Source: an uncultured Lachnospiraceae bacterium
Lineage (GTDB): Bacteria; Bacillota; Clostridia; Lachnospirales; Lachnospiraceae
Direction: 5' to 3'
Length of the DNA stretch: 35,564 bases
NCBI GenBank assembly: GCA_949840465.1
Contig: CATKXE010000031.1
Coordinates: forward strand, 1 to 35,564
The notes beneath the pieces were generated by a model that worked only from the letters and a program-made list of their open reading frames with translations, was not told the DNA's origin and did no database searches. Made by a program: the position numbers and the translations under genes. Position 1 is the first letter of the stretch, and every line of letters begins with the position of its first letter. Below are positions 1-8,506 of this stretch, piece by piece.

Positions 1-2
1 CC

Positions 3-827
3 AAAAACACAAGAAACACCAGGAACGGCAAAAAAGGCAGGGGAAAACGTGAAGGAGGAAGAAGTGTATTTTCGACGGTCATGATGGTGATCGCCGCCGG
101 GATATTCCTTTTTTCATTCTTTCAGATCGTTATGATGGTGGCTCCCTATTATACGGGCGGAAAAGAATACGATAAAGTGAAGGAAATGGCAGTGACAGAG
201 CCCGGGGAAGATCAGGATGACGGAGGCGGCGGGGACGCGGAAGAGGGCGACGATGGATTTCGGGTTGATTTTAACGCCCTGCTTGCTGAAAATCCGGATA
301 CAGTGGCATGGATCCGGCTGGAAGAACCGGCGGTGATCAGCTATCCGGTTGTGAAGGGACAGGACAATGAAGAATATCTGACGAAAACATTTTCCGCAAA
401 TGACAACAAACTGGGCGCTATTTTTCTGGATGTAAGGAATAATCCGTCGTTTACGGACAGGAACTCATTTATTTACGGACATAATTTAAAAGTGGGAGGC
501 GAGATGTTTTCCCAGCTTAACGCCTATGCGGATGAGGCGTTCTGTAAGCAGCATCCTTATTTTTATATTTATACGCCGGACGGGGCGATCAAGGTGTATC
601 AGGTATTTTCGGCAGGGGTTGTGAACGCGGCTGCGGAAAATTATAATATCACTTACAGGACGGAGGAAGATTTTTTGAATTATCTGGAACTGTGCCGCAA
701 TTCTTCCAATTATCAGGTGGAGGCGGATCTCAATTCCGGTTCCAGGATCGTCAGCCTTTCGACCTGTACCAATGTAAATGAGGATGAACGGTTCCTTGTC
801 CAGGGCGTGCTGGTCAAGGAACGGTAA
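3..827 (+). CDS. srtB: Class B sortase (5' end outside window)
   Basis: Membrane-anchored cysteine transpeptidase that attaches surface proteins to the cell wall. The frame is open to the left edge of the window, so the true start lies upstream; the ATG at 81 sits inside the membrane anchor and is unlikely to be the start. A basic stretch (codons from position 3) is followed by one hydrophobic segment (about 81-150), then an acidic Asp/Glu/Gly linker and the catalytic domain. The active site is visible: His in IYGHNL (about 474-490), Cys in STCTN (Cys codon 765-767) and Arg in ERFLVQG near the end. The long helix between the His and Cys motifs and the NxxDTVAWI-type opening fit class B rather than A, C or D. 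It ends 43 nt before a DUF951 gene. A possible substrate with an SPQTG motif is encoded at 14677-15822. Confidence in the family is high; class B is somewhat less sure. Confidence 0.9.
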   Translation, partial: KNTRNTRNGKKGRGKREGGRSVFSTVMMVIAAGIFLFSFFQIVMMVAPYYTGGKEYDKVKEMAVTEPGEDQDDGGGGDAEEGDDGFRVDFNALLAENPDTVAWIRLEEPAVISYPVVKGQDNEEYLTKTFSANDNKLGAIFLDVRNNPSFTDRNSFIYGHNLKVGGEMFSQLNAYADEAFCKQHPYFYIYTPDGAIKVYQVFSAGVVNAAAENYNITYRTEEDFLNYLELCRNSSNYQVEADLNSGSRIVSLSTCTNVNEDERFLVQGVLVKER

Positions 828-870
828 AAGATGTTGATCGAAAGAACGGATCAGAGACGGAGAGTAAGAT

Positions 871-1059
871 ATGGCAGATCGTTTTGCGGTAGGCGACATT
901 ATCCGGCTGAAAAAGCAACATCCCTGCGGAAGCTCTGAATGGGAGGTACTCCGGGTGGGGGCTGATTTTCGGCTGAAATGTCTTGGATGCGGGCATCAGG
1001 TGATGGTTTCGCGGAAATTAGTGGAAAAAAATACGAGGGAAATTCGTAAAAAGGCTTGA
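871..1059 (+). CDS. DUF951 family small protein
   Basis: A 62-residue protein of the DUF951 family, which is widespread in Firmicutes and commonly sits just upstream of rpsF. It begins MADRFAVGD and has the family features: a basic Gly/Asp-rich start, HPCGSSEWEV, a short zinc-ribbon-like CLGCGH pair of cysteines (with the earlier HPC) and a basic tail. A nucleic-acid or metal-binding role is plausible but unproven. The ribosome-binding site is weak (GGAGAG about 9 nt upstream). The stop codon overlaps the -35 box of the rpsF promoter, so the next operon starts independently. Confidence 0.85.
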   Translation: MADRFAVGDIIRLKKQHPCGSSEWEVLRVGADFRLKCLGCGHQVMVSRKLVEKNTREIRKKA

Positions 1060-1084
1060 ATCAGAAAATATCTTGTGTTATCAT
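1056..1084 (+). promoter_or_regulatory. Sigma-A promoter of rpsF-ssb-rpsR
   Basis: TTGAAT (1056-1061) and TATCAT (1079-1084) are separated by exactly 17 nt. The -35 box overlaps the TGA stop of the DUF951 gene. Transcription would start near 1091 and give a leader of about 108 nt before rpsF. Confidence 0.65.
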
Positions 1085-1100
1085 AAATAGCTGTGACATA

Positions 1101-1125
1101 CCGGCCAGGCAGACTTTGTCCTGGC
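1101..1125 (+). promoter_or_regulatory. Hairpin in rpsF leader, possible S6:S18 autoregulatory site
   Basis: GCCAGG (1104-1109) pairs with CCTGGC (1120-1125) and is preceded directly by CCG (1101-1103). The known S6:S18 leader motif upstream of rpsF has a stem with an adjacent CCG bulge that mimics the 16S rRNA site. Position and the CCG fit; I did not test the full covariance model. Confidence 0.45.
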
Positions 1126-1198
1126 AGAGAGTTTTTTATTAATATTCCTTGCTCCCGGGCAGGCGGGGGCCAAAAGACCAGAAGGAGGTGCAGGACAC

Positions 1199-1486
1199 AT
1201 GAACAAGTATGAGTTAGCCGTAGTTGTCAGCGCAAAGCTTGAAGACGAAGCAAGAGCAGAAGTGATGGAAAAAGTAAAAGAGCTGATCACACGTTTTGGC
1301 GGCAATGTAACGGACGTTGATGAGTGGGGCAAGAGAAGATTTGCCTACGAGATTCAGAAGATGAGAGAAGGCTTTTATTACTTTGTACACTTCGAATCTG
1401 ACAGTGCTGTTCCGGGCGAAGTGGAACAGCGTATCCGCATTATGGATAATGTGCTCAGATATTTATGCGTGAAGCAAGAGGCATAA
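1199..1486 (+). CDS. rpsF: 30S ribosomal protein S6
   Basis: S6, a small-subunit protein that binds 16S rRNA together with S18 in the platform. The 95-residue length and the sequence (MNKYELAVVVSA start, DEWGKRRFAYEI, FYYFVHF) are typical. A strong AGAAGGAGG Shine-Dalgarno lies upstream of the ATG. It is first in the conserved rpsF-ssb-rpsR operon; ssb starts 14 nt after the stop. The leader carries a promoter and a hairpin that may be the S6:S18 feedback site. Confidence 0.97.
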   Translation: MNKYELAVVVSAKLEDEARAEVMEKVKELITRFGGNVTDVDEWGKRRFAYEIQKMREGFYYFVHFESDSAVPGEVEQRIRIMDNVLRYLCVKQEA

Positions 1487-1500
1487 AGAAAGAGGTATAT

Positions 1501-1950
1501 ATGAATAAAGTAGTATTGGTGGGTCGTTTGACAAGAGACCCAGAAGTTAGATATTCGCAGAGTGATAGTGCGACAGCAGTCGGGAGATATACCGTAGCTG
1601 TAGACCGTAGATTTAAGAGAGACGGAGAAGCCACCGCAGATTTTATACCGTGCGTTGTATTCGGACGTTCCGCGGAGTTCGCAGAGAAGTATTTCCGTCA
1701 GGGAATGCGTGTATCTATTTCCGGACGCATCCAGACAGGAAGTTATACGAACAAGGACGGAATCAAGGTATATACGACAGAGGTCATTGTAGAAGATCAG
1801 GAGTTTGCGGAGAGCAAGGCTGAGTATGAGGCAGGGCGGAATTCTTATCAGCAGAATAGTTATCAGCAGCCAGTTCCTCCGGCGGCGGATGCAGGCGATG
1901 GGTTTATGAACATCCCGGACGGAATTGAGGAAGAACTGCCGTTCAGCTAA
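1501..1950 (+). CDS. ssb: Single-stranded DNA-binding protein
   Basis: SSB protects single-stranded DNA and recruits replication and repair proteins. I chose the ATG at 1501 (MNKVVLVGRLTRDPEVR), preceded by AAGAGG at a good distance; an upstream in-frame ATG at 1465 lies inside rpsF and would add 12 residues. The product is 149 residues: an OB fold over about 1-110 (RFKRDGEATADFIPCVVFG, GMRVSISGRIQTGSY), a Gln/Tyr-rich linker (SYQQNSYQQP) and an acidic tip EEELPFS. The tip normally ends in DDDLPF; here one Ser follows the Phe. Confidence 0.97.
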   Translation: MNKVVLVGRLTRDPEVRYSQSDSATAVGRYTVAVDRRFKRDGEATADFIPCVVFGRSAEFAEKYFRQGMRVSISGRIQTGSYTNKDGIKVYTTEVIVEDQEFAESKAEYEAGRNSYQQNSYQQPVPPAADAGDGFMNIPDGIEEELPFS

Positions 1951-2010
1951 GAACCTGCGGGGCGGGCGGATTTCGTCCGATAAGGTTTGAATTCAGGAGG
2001 TAAAAAAGAG

Positions 2011-2277
2011 ATGGCTTACGAAAAGGGCAGCAGACCAGAGGGCGGCTTCAAAAGAAGAGGCCCCGTACGCAGAAGAAAAAAAGTATGCGTGTTCTGTGGA
2101 AAAGAAAATAAAGAGATAGATTACAAGGACGTAGCGAAGCTGAAGAAGTATATTTCCGAGAGAGGAAAGATTCTTCCGAGAAGGATTACAGGAAACTGTG
2201 CAAAGCATCAGAGGGCTCTTACAGTCGCAATCAAGAGGGCAAGACATATTGCGCTGATGCCTTACGTTCAGGACTAA
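2011..2277 (+). CDS. rpsR: 30S ribosomal protein S18
   Basis: S18, partner of S6 on the 30S platform. The ATG at 2011 ([12 protein letters not shown]) has AGGAGG 11 nt upstream; an in-frame TTG at 1987 is less likely. The 88-residue product carries the S18 signatures: a CVFCGKE cysteine pair near residue 30, the [13 protein letters not shown] block, [10 protein letters not shown] and [22 protein letters not shown]. The Cys pair suggests the zinc-type (C+) S18. It ends the operon; a terminator follows 24 nt after the stop. Confidence 0.97.
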   Translation: MAYEKGSRPEGGFKRRGPVRRRKKVCVFCGKENKEIDYKDVAKLKKYISERGKILPRRITGNCAKHQRALTVAIKRARHIALMPYVQD

Positions 2278-2300
2278 ATACTCTGTAGAAAAATGGAAAA

Positions 2301-2346
2301 AAGGGCTGGATTTCAGAAAAATACTGAGAATCCAGCCTTTTATTAT
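2301..2346 (+). terminator. Intrinsic terminator after rpsR
   Basis: GGCTGGAT (2304-2311) pairs with ATCCAGCC (2330-2337), with an inner TCAG/CTGA match, followed by TTTTATTATTT. Confidence 0.85.
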
Positions 2347-2429
2347 TTCTGCGGGGTCTTTGACTGTGATCGGAACTTTGCCGGAATTTTGCCAGTCAAA
2401 ACAAACTAGTGGATTAATTGTGAAAAAAG

Positions 2430-2438
2430 TGTTATACT
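2430..2438 (+). promoter_or_regulatory. Extended -10 promoter upstream of gdpP
   Basis: TGTTATACT matches the extended -10 form TGnTATAAT with one mismatch (core TATACT at 2433-2438). The -35 region 17 nt upstream (TGGATT) is poor, as expected for extended -10 promoters. The transcript would have a leader of about 185 nt. That leader contains a hairpin, GCTGTCC (2462-2468) with GGACAGC (2478-2484), and a 6-codon ATG frame at 2526 (MKALTV); neither has a known role. No known c-di-AMP riboswitch motif is evident. Confidence 0.5.
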
Positions 2439-2630
2439 AGACACGTCAGTGGTTGGAAGCTGCTGTCCGGGGCGATGGGACAGCACTGTGTACGTTGTTC
2501 AATAACGCGGTTTGGAGTGCCGGCTATGAAGGCTCTCACAGTGTAATCAACTGTTGGAACTGTTTTGCGGGTTTGTATGGCTGTGGATCAAGACAGTTGC
2601 TTAACCGGGGACAAAAAAGAGGACAAAAAC

Positions 2631-4673
2631 ATGAAAAAGAAGGATGTACGTTTAAAAGGCCAGCTGAGGATGTATATGCAGTGGCCGGTCATTATGACAG
2701 TGCTTTTGATTGCCATGAATGTCTGGATGTACAGGATCGACCGTCAGGCAGGCGGTATGATGTCTGTTTTCATCATTATTTACATGGTAATTGTGGGCGT
2801 TCTGTATTTTTACAATCGATCCCTGATCCTTTCAGATATGATCCAGTTCTCCATGCAGTATAAGGGAATCCAGAATACGCTTTTGAAAGAGCTGGCGATC
2901 CCGTATGCAATTCTGATGGAGGATGGCAGGATCCTATGGAAGAACGACCGGTTTGAGGAACTGTTCTGCGGCAGAAGGCGGGAACGCTATCTTAACAAAC
3001 TGATTCCGGAGATCAATGCGAATGCATTTCCCGGGGATGACGTGGAGCATGTGGAACTGGAGGCGGAGTACGGGGGACGGGATTACCAGATCCAGATGCG
3101 CAAGGTTTCCATGGAGGGGTTCAGCGAGACGGAAGAGGTGCTGCAGATTCCCAGGGAAAAGGAATATTTTATAGCTGTTTATATGCTGGACGTGACGGAT
3201 CTGAATACGGTCATCCGGGAGAATGAGAACCAGAGCATGATCGCAGGACTCATTTACATTGATAATTATGACGAGATCATGGAAAGTGTGGAGGAGGTGC
3301 GCCAGTCTCTTCTGGTGGCTTTGATCGACCGGAAGATCACGAAGTATATCAATGATGCGGACGGACTGGTGAGAAAGCTGGAGAAGGACCGGTATTTCAT
3401 CGTTATAAAAAAAGAGGCCTATCGGAGATTTGAGGCAGACCGGTTTTCCATTCTGGAGGAGGTCAAGCAGGTCAGCATCGGGAATGCCAGGACGGCAAGC
3501 CTCAGCATCGGCCTGGGGTTAAACTCCGGCACGTATATGCAGAGTTATAATTACGCCCGCGTGGCGATTGATCTGGCTTTGGCAAGGGGCGGAGACCAGG
3601 CGGTGGTGAAGGACAGCCACGGTATTACATACTTTGGCGGCAAGAAAGAGCAGACTTCCAAGAACACGCGTGTGAAGGCACGCGTCAAGGCGGAGGCTCT
3701 GCGGGAGTTCATCATTGTGAAAGATCAGATTTTTGTGATGGGCCACAGGATGGCGGATCCGGACAGCCTCGGAGCCTGCATGGGAATCTATCGTGCGGCG
3801 AAGGAGCTTGGGAAAAAGGCTCATATTGTCATGGATGGTGTTTCCAACTCGATCCGGCCTCTGTATGATGAGATTATTGACAGCTCTGCCTATGAGAGCG
3901 ATATATTTATTACGCCGGAATGGGCTTTGGAGCGTCTCAATGAAAATACGATGGTGGTTGTGGTGGATACCAACAAGCCGCAGATGACAGAGTGCCCGGA
4001 GCTTCTCAGAGCCAGGACAGTGGCAGTCTTAGACCACCACAGGCAGGGAAGCACAGTGATCGACAATGCGGTGCTCTCCTATGTAGAGCCCTATTCTTCC
4101 TCTACCTGTGAGATGGTTGCGGAGGTTTTGCAGTATATAGAGGACGATCTTCGGGTCCCGTCGGTGGAGGCGGACTGCCTGTATGCCGGGATTATGATCG
4201 ATACGCGTAATTTTATGAACAGGACAGGCGTAAGGACATTTGAGGCGGCGGCATATCTGAGAAGATGTGGGGCGGATATTACCCGTGTCAGGAAGATGTT
4301 CCGGGATGATATGGAGTCCTACCGTGCAAAAGCTGAAACCGTGCGCATGGCGGAGGTTTACCGTGAGGAATATGCCATTGCGGAGTGCCCGGGCGGCATT
4401 GAGAGCCCTACGGTATTGGGGGCGCAGGCGGCCAACGAATTGCTGGATATCAGCGGCATCAAGGCGTCCTTTGTTTTGACTGTATACAATGGCAGGATTT
4501 TCCTGAGCGCGCGTTCCATTGATGAAGTGAATGTGCAGATTATTGCGGAAAGGCTGGGCGGAGGCGGGCATATCAATGCGGCAGGCGCGCAGTTCGACCA
4601 CACGGATATCCAGGCTGCAATCGCGAGGCTTAAGGATACCATCGACCAGATGATCGAGGTGGGGGATATCTGA
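2631..4673 (+). CDS. gdpP: Cyclic-di-AMP phosphodiesterase GdpP, DHH family
   Basis: Membrane enzyme that hydrolyses the second messenger c-di-AMP to pApA. I chose the ATG at 2631 ([11 protein letters not shown]) with AGAGGA upstream; a longer frame from 2565 lacks a good ribosome site. The 680-residue product has two TM helices (about 15-60), a PAS-like domain (about 75-185), a degenerate GGDEF domain (about 200-335) and the DHH/DHHA1 catalytic unit (about 360-670). Catalytic motifs are intact: [12 protein letters not shown] near 370, [16 protein letters not shown] (D468 H469 H470), [10 protein letters not shown] and [12 protein letters not shown] at the C-terminus. The order gdpP-rplI-dnaB is conserved in Firmicutes, and rplI follows after 34 nt. 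Confidence 0.95.
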   Translation: MKKKDVRLKGQLRMYMQWPVIMTVLLIAMNVWMYRIDRQAGGMMSVFIIIYMVIVGVLYFYNRSLILSDMIQFSMQYKGIQNTLLKELAIPYAILMEDGRILWKNDRFEELFCGRRRERYLNKLIPEINANAFPGDDVEHVELEAEYGGRDYQIQMRKVSMEGFSETEEVLQIPREKEYFIAVYMLDVTDLNTVIRENENQSMIAGLIYIDNYDEIMESVEEVRQSLLVALIDRKITKYINDADGLVRKLEKDRYFIVIKKEAYRRFEADRFSILEEVKQVSIGNARTASLSIGLGLNSGTYMQSYNYARVAIDLALARGGDQAVVKDSHGITYFGGKKEQTSKNTRVKARVKAEALREFIIVKDQIFVMGHRMADPDSLGACMGIYRAAKELGKKAHIVMDGVSNSIRPLYDEIIDSSAYESDIFITPEWALERLNENTMVVVVDTNKPQMTECPELLRARTVAVLDHHRQGSTVIDNAVLSYVEPYSSSTCEMVAEVLQYIEDDLRVPSVEADCLYAGIMIDTRNFMNRTGVRTFEAAAYLRRCGADITRVRKMFRDDMESYRAKAETVRMAEVYREEYAIAECPGGIESPTVLGAQAANELLDISGIKASFVLTVYNGRIFLSARSIDEVNVQIIAERLGGGGHINAAGAQFDHTDIQAAIARLKDTIDQMIEVGDI

Positions 4674-4707
4674 GGAATTATATATAAAAGAACAGGAGTG
4701 GACAGAC

Positions 4708-5157
4708 ATGAAGGTTATTTTATTAGAAGATGTAAAATCCCTTGGCAAAAAAGGGGAAATTGTGAATGTAAACGACGGGTATGCAAGGAATTTCATCCTG
4801 CCGAAAAAGCTGGGCGTGGAGGCTAACAGCAGGAATCTCAATGATTTGAAGCTCAAAAAGGTCAATGAGGAGAAGGTGGCTAAAGAGAATCTGGAAGCGG
4901 CAAAGGCGCTTGCAGAGCAGATCAAAGCGGGTCAGGTGGAACTCCGGATTAAGGTTGGAGAAGGCGGGAAAGCATTTGGCTCAATATCCAGCAAGGAGAT
5001 TGCGGCTGCCGCCAAAGAGCAGATGGGTCTGGATGTGGACAAGAAGAAGATCCAGCTGAAAGAGGCGCTGAAATCGCCGGGGACCCATATGGTGCCTGTC
5101 AGGCTCCATCCGGAAGTTACGGCGGAGCTGAAAGTGGTTCTTGGCGAAGAGGTATAA
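4708..5157 (+). CDS. rplI: 50S ribosomal protein L9
   Basis: L9, a two-domain elongated protein of the large subunit near the L1 stalk. The 149-residue product starts [16 protein letters not shown], has the [14 protein letters not shown]-domain signature, a long connecting helix ([19 protein letters not shown]) and a C-domain with [13 protein letters not shown]. The ribosome site is CAGGAG. dnaB starts 18 nt after the stop, so the two are cotranscribed with gdpP. Confidence 0.98.
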   Translation: MKVILLEDVKSLGKKGEIVNVNDGYARNFILPKKLGVEANSRNLNDLKLKKVNEEKVAKENLEAAKALAEQIKAGQVELRIKVGEGGKAFGSISSKEIAAAAKEQMGLDVDKKKIQLKEALKSPGTHMVPVRLHPEVTAELKVVLGEEV

Positions 5158-5175
5158 GTGTAAGGGGTATGCTTT

Positions 5176-6519
5176 ATGGAAGAAGCAGTAATCAAGCGGA
5201 TTCTGCCTCACAGTATTGAGGCGGAGGCCGCCGTCATAGGCGCTATGCTATTAAATAAGGATGCGATTATGGAGACAGCAGAAATTCTGACAGGAGAGGA
5301 TTTTTACCAGACTGCGTATGGCATCCTTTTTGATTCTATGGTGGAGTTATTCCATGTGGGAAAGCCGGTGGATCTGATTACCCTGCAGGAGTACCTGAAA
5401 GAAAAGAGCGTGCCTCAGGAGATCAGTGAGATGGAGTTTGCCAGAGACCTGCTGACGTCGGTGCAGACCTGGGCGAATGTGAAGTCCTATGCACAGATCG
5501 TGAAGGAAAAGGCGACGCTGCGCAGGCTGATCAAGATGAATGAGGAAATCGCCAATATCTGCTATATGGAGAACCGCCCTTTGGAAGAGATCCTGGAAAT
5601 GACGGAGAAGCAGGTATTTGAACTGGTCGAGCGGGGGAATTTTCAGGAATTTGTGCCCATTAAGCAGGTCGTGCTGAATGCTTTGGAGGTCATCGAGAAG
5701 GCTTCCAAGACGCGGGGGGATGTGACCGGGATTCCTACGGGATTTATTGATTTGGATCGCAAATTGTCAGGCCTGCAGAATTCGGATCTGGTGTTGATCG
5801 CAGCCAGGCCGTCCATGGGCAAGACGGCATTTGTGCTGAATATTGCGCAGCATGTGGCCTTCCGCCAGAACCGGGCTGTGGTGGTGTTCAGTCTGGAAAT
5901 GTCCAAGGAGCAGCTTGTGAACCGTCTGTTTTCTCTGGAATCCCATGTGGATGCACAGCTCCTGCGTACAGGGGAATTAAAGGATACGGATTGGGAAAAG
6001 CTGATAGAGGGGGCAGGGGTCATTGGAAGATCGAAACTGATCATTGACGATACGTCCGGTATCTCCATCGCGGAGATGCGTTCTAAATGCAGGAAGTATA
6101 AGATGGAGCATGGGTTAGACCTGATTATCATCGATTACCTGCAGCTTATGAGCGGAAGCAGCCGCAGGAGCAATGAGAGCCGCCAGCAGGAGATATCGGA
6201 GATTTCCCGTTCCCTGAAAGGGCTGGCAAGGGAGTTGAATGTGCCTGTGGTGGCTCTGTCCCAGTTAAGCCGTGCGGTGGAGTCCAGGACGGACAAGCGC
6301 CCGATGCTCTCAGACCTGCGTGAGTCAGGAGCCATTGAGCAGGACGCCGATGTGTGCATGTTTATTTATAGAGATGATTACTACAATCCTGATTCCGAAG
6401 ATAAGAATATTGCGGAGATCATCATTGCCAAGCAGAGGAACGGCCCGATCGGGACTGTCCGGCTGGCGTGGATGCCGCAGTACACCCGGTTTGGAAATGA
6501 ACTGCGGCAGCAGGAATGA
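5176..6519 (+). CDS. dnaB: Replicative DNA helicase DnaB (DnaC in Bacillus naming)
   Basis: Hexameric 5'-3' helicase that unwinds DNA at the fork. The 447-residue length is normal. The N-terminal primase-interacting domain (PHSIEAEAAVIGAML) covers about 10-110, followed by a linker and a RecA-like domain from about 180. Walker A is ARPSMGKT (210-217), Walker B is LIIIDYLQLM, then SRSLKGLARELNVPV and QLSRAVESR with the arginine finger region. No intein is present. The stop lies 5 nt from the stop of the convergent MerR-type gene, with no obvious terminator between them. Confidence 0.98.
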   Translation: MEEAVIKRILPHSIEAEAAVIGAMLLNKDAIMETAEILTGEDFYQTAYGILFDSMVELFHVGKPVDLITLQEYLKEKSVPQEISEMEFARDLLTSVQTWANVKSYAQIVKEKATLRRLIKMNEEIANICYMENRPLEEILEMTEKQVFELVERGNFQEFVPIKQVVLNALEVIEKASKTRGDVTGIPTGFIDLDRKLSGLQNSDLVLIAARPSMGKTAFVLNIAQHVAFRQNRAVVVFSLEMSKEQLVNRLFSLESHVDAQLLRTGELKDTDWEKLIEGAGVIGRSKLIIDDTSGISIAEMRSKCRKYKMEHGLDLIIIDYLQLMSGSSRRSNESRQQEISEISRSLKGLARELNVPVVALSQLSRAVESRTDKRPMLSDLRESGAIEQDADVCMFIYRDDYYNPDSEDKNIAEIIIAKQRNGPIGTVRLAWMPQYTRFGNELRQQE

Positions 6520-6524
6520 GGAAA

Positions 6525-7400
6525 TTATGTAAGCAGTTTTTTCAGCTTTCCGATAGGGGTGGCCTTTGCCGTTTCCCGTCGGGAAGCCTGTTGCTGACGG
6601 ATGAGCATGTCCAGCTTTCGGAAGTGCTCTTCCTCCCGGCGTTCGTTTGCCTGAAACAGGAAATCCATTTCCCGGATGACATCAGCAGTAACCTTTCGGC
6701 TGATGTCTTTTTTTAGTGTCTCGTTGTTGGCGGAGACTACGTCGGTCAGCACATCTCCGATCAGGGAGCGGACCTGCTCTAACTGTGTCATCTGAATGAC
6801 CTCTGTACCGGAAGCTGTAAGCCCGGTGGGGTCATAGGATTTTTCCGGAGGCTGCGCGGCTCCCTGAGGGGATTTTGACGGGGAAACTCCGTGAGTCCGG
6901 TCGTCTTCGTTTGCAGACGTCCCATCTGCATCCGCCGGCGCATCTGAAAGGGCGTTTTTGCCTGTAGCAGCCCTGGCACTTGCAAGATTCTTTTCGCCTG
7001 CCGCTGCAGTTGAGCCGGCAGGGGTTCTTTCGCCTGCCGTTGAACCGGAAGCGGAATTTGCCGCTGCCTTTGCCCTGCCGCCGGTTTCGGAACGGGATGG
7101 GGCGTCGGCTTTTGAATCGAGCGCAGATTGTACCTGCTTTTCTGCTCTTGCAGCGTTCAGCCTTTTACGGGTTGCGGTCAATTCGGGAATCATTGGTTTT
7201 AAGTCACGCAGGAGCATTCCTTCATTCTTTAGTTTCTGGATACAGAGAAAAAGCTGTATGTCATCTTCAGTATAGTATCGGTGCCCCATGTCGGTCCGGC
7301 CGATCTCAAGTCCTAACTCTTCTTCCCAGTAGCGCAGGACGTGGGATTCCACCTGAACCTTTTTGGCAGCCTCGGAAATCATGTATCTGACTTCGCCCAT
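6525..7400 (-). CDS. MerR-type HTH regulator with low-complexity linker
   Basis: A 291-residue protein with a MerR-like winged helix at 1-75 (YMISEAAKKVQVESHVLRYW, then GHRYYTEDDIQLF), which normally binds promoter DNA as a dimer. Residues about 85-195 are a low-complexity Ala/Ser/Thr/Gly/Asp segment, likely disordered. The C-terminus (about 200-291) is a charged, probably coiled-coil region (NERREEEHFRKLDMLIRQQQ) ending in a basic tail. No metal- or drug-binding Cys cluster is seen, so it is not a classic metal sensor; the HTH plus coiled-coil layout also recalls the chromosome-anchoring protein RacA, but I cannot show that. It has a strong AAGGAGG ribosome site. Its leader appears to be about 240 nt and includes the repeat element at 7479-7593. 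Confidence 0.75.
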   Translation of the reverse strand: MGEVRYMISEAAKKVQVESHVLRYWEEELGLEIGRTDMGHRYYTEDDIQLFLCIQKLKNEGMLLRDLKPMIPELTATRKRLNAARAEKQVQSALDSKADAPSRSETGGRAKAAANSASGSTAGERTPAGSTAAAGEKNLASARAATGKNALSDAPADADGTSANEDDRTHGVSPSKSPQGAAQPPEKSYDPTGLTASGTEVIQMTQLEQVRSLIGDVLTDVVSANNETLKKDISRKVTADVIREMDFLFQANERREEEHFRKLDMLIRQQQASRRETAKATPIGKLKKLLT

Positions 7401-7478
7401 ATATATGATACCTCCTTAAAGATGTTTCGAATACTTTTTGGCGGTTGTAGGCCGACATCATTGGATTGAGCAGTTTAT

Positions 7479-7593
7479 TTCCGCGAAGCAACGAGCCAGG
7501 TGGACATGTTTTTGTATGTCCATTTGGCGACTGCCGCGAGACTCAAAGAACCCGCTGCGGGGTCTTTGACTTCCGCGAAGCAAGCCGGGTGGA
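7479..7593. repeat. Palindromic interspersed element, copy 1 (with internal direct repeats)
   Basis: TTCCGCGAAGCAA occurs at 7479-7491 and again at 7571-7583, each followed by GCC(A/G)GGTGGA. Between them are two hairpins. The first is TGGACAT (7501-7507) with ATGTCCA (7516-7522). The second is a near-symmetric structure over 7535-7577: CGCG, internal loop, TCAAAGA (7543-7549), mismatch, CCCGC/GCGGG, mismatch, TCTTTGA (7563-7569), internal loop, CGCG. A related copy of the 7479-7541 part lies in inverse orientation at 33541-33605. No transposase is nearby, so it resembles a non-autonomous or REP-like element. Confidence 0.75.
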
Positions 7594-7649
7594 TGCAGCA
7601 TTCCCTCAACTTCATGATGCCAGTTGTAAATAGTAACGCTTTCGCATAC

Positions 7650-7658
7650 ATTATAGCA
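7650..7658 (-). promoter_or_regulatory. Extended -10 promoter for the MerR-type gene
   Basis: On the minus strand TGCTATAAT (7658 to 7650) is a perfect TGn-TATAAT. No good -35 box is present. Transcription would run through the repeat element into the gene starting at 7400. Confidence 0.5.
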
Positions 7659-7785
7659 TATAGATGGACAGTACATGGAAAAAAGCGTTCGTCAAATAAG
7701 GACATTTTTTTCTGCTGCACGGAGCTGTGAATCAATCGCTTTTACAAATGGATACATTCTTTGTACGCCATGGAGTTTCACAGAC

Positions 7786-7826
7786 AAAAAAAGGGCATAT
7801 ACAGATAGGAACTACCTGTATATGCC
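7786..7826 (-). terminator. Intrinsic terminator downstream of the ferredoxin gene (minus strand)
   Basis: On the minus strand GGCATATACAG (7826 to 7816) pairs with CTGTATATGCC (7804 to 7794), an 11-bp perfect stem with an 11-nt loop, followed by C and a T7 run (7792 to 7786). It is about 185 nt beyond the ferredoxin stop. Confidence 0.8.
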
Positions 7827-8011
7827 TGTTTAAGGAACTGCAGAAAAATAACGGATACAGATTGCATAGAATATTTCTTCGGATATGCGGGCAAAAAGCA
7901 CAGGTGATGTGGGCATCGTCGAGGCTTTTTGCCATATGAAGCCGGAGAAACAGACAAGTCAGGATGCGTCAGTTATGTCCCGGCAGGTCCTAAGCTGTGA
8001 GCTTACTTGAA
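7827..8011 (-). ncRNA. Candidate 3'UTR-derived or independent small RNA
   Basis: This stretch lies between the ferredoxin stop and a strong terminator and has no convincing gene; a 67-codon frame crosses the terminator and lacks a ribosome site. It contains a perfect 10-bp inverted repeat, GGCAAAAAGC (7890-7899) and GCTTTTTGCC (7924-7933), with an inner GATG/CATC pairing. No separate promoter was recognised. It may be a long ferredoxin 3'UTR or a processed small RNA; I could not match it to a known RNA family. Confidence 0.3.
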
Positions 8012-8200
<189 letters not shown>

Positions 8201-8232
8201 TTATTATTGCAATAGGATTTATTGCTTTCTCT

Positions 8233-8261
8233 ATTCTAATACAAATAGCCTGAATATACAA
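8233..8261 (-). promoter_or_regulatory. Sigma-A promoter of the ferredoxin gene
   Basis: On the minus strand TTGTAT (8261 to 8256) and TAGAAT (8238 to 8233) are 17 nt apart; the leader is about 45 nt. The rest of the divergent spacer (8262-8506) is AT-rich and must hold the promoter of the lipoprotein gene, but I could not pick a convincing -35/-10 pair there. Confidence 0.6.
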
Positions 8262-8506
8262 GGAAATTTATTTAAAAATCATGTATTCGTTTATGGAAAA
8301 TTTTGCAGAAACAAAAGACGCGGCCTGTGTTACGCAGGATTCGGCGGAATAAAAGCATGTGTTCTTTTAAAATTTAAGAAAATATTCCTTTTTTTTTCAT
8401 AAAAATCGTGTATAGTATTGTAGTATAAGTTTTTAAAGGTATAAAGCTTTGAAGGAACATAAAGGCCGACAGGCCGGCAGGACACATAGAGGAGATGATT
8501 TTTATT

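Noticed and set aside
2439..2630. c-di-AMP riboswitch in front of gdpP
   Set aside because: The leader shows only one simple hairpin and none of the conserved ydaO-type core; such riboswitches usually control wall or osmolyte genes.
4029..4925. A 298-codon minus-strand frame opposite gdpP and rplI
   Set aside because: It is the complement of two well-conserved genes and shows no family features or start site.
7500..7730. A 76-codon plus-strand frame over the repeat element
   Set aside because: It is made mostly of the palindromic repeat and has no ribosome site.
7732..7935. A 67-codon minus-strand frame downstream of the ferredoxin gene
   Set aside because: It runs through a strong intrinsic terminator and has no ribosome site or recognisable sequence.
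7827..8011. 6S RNA
   Set aside because: A GACGATGCCCACATCACC-like stretch on the minus strand loosely recalls part of E. coli 6S RNA, but no long rod with a central bubble could be drawn.
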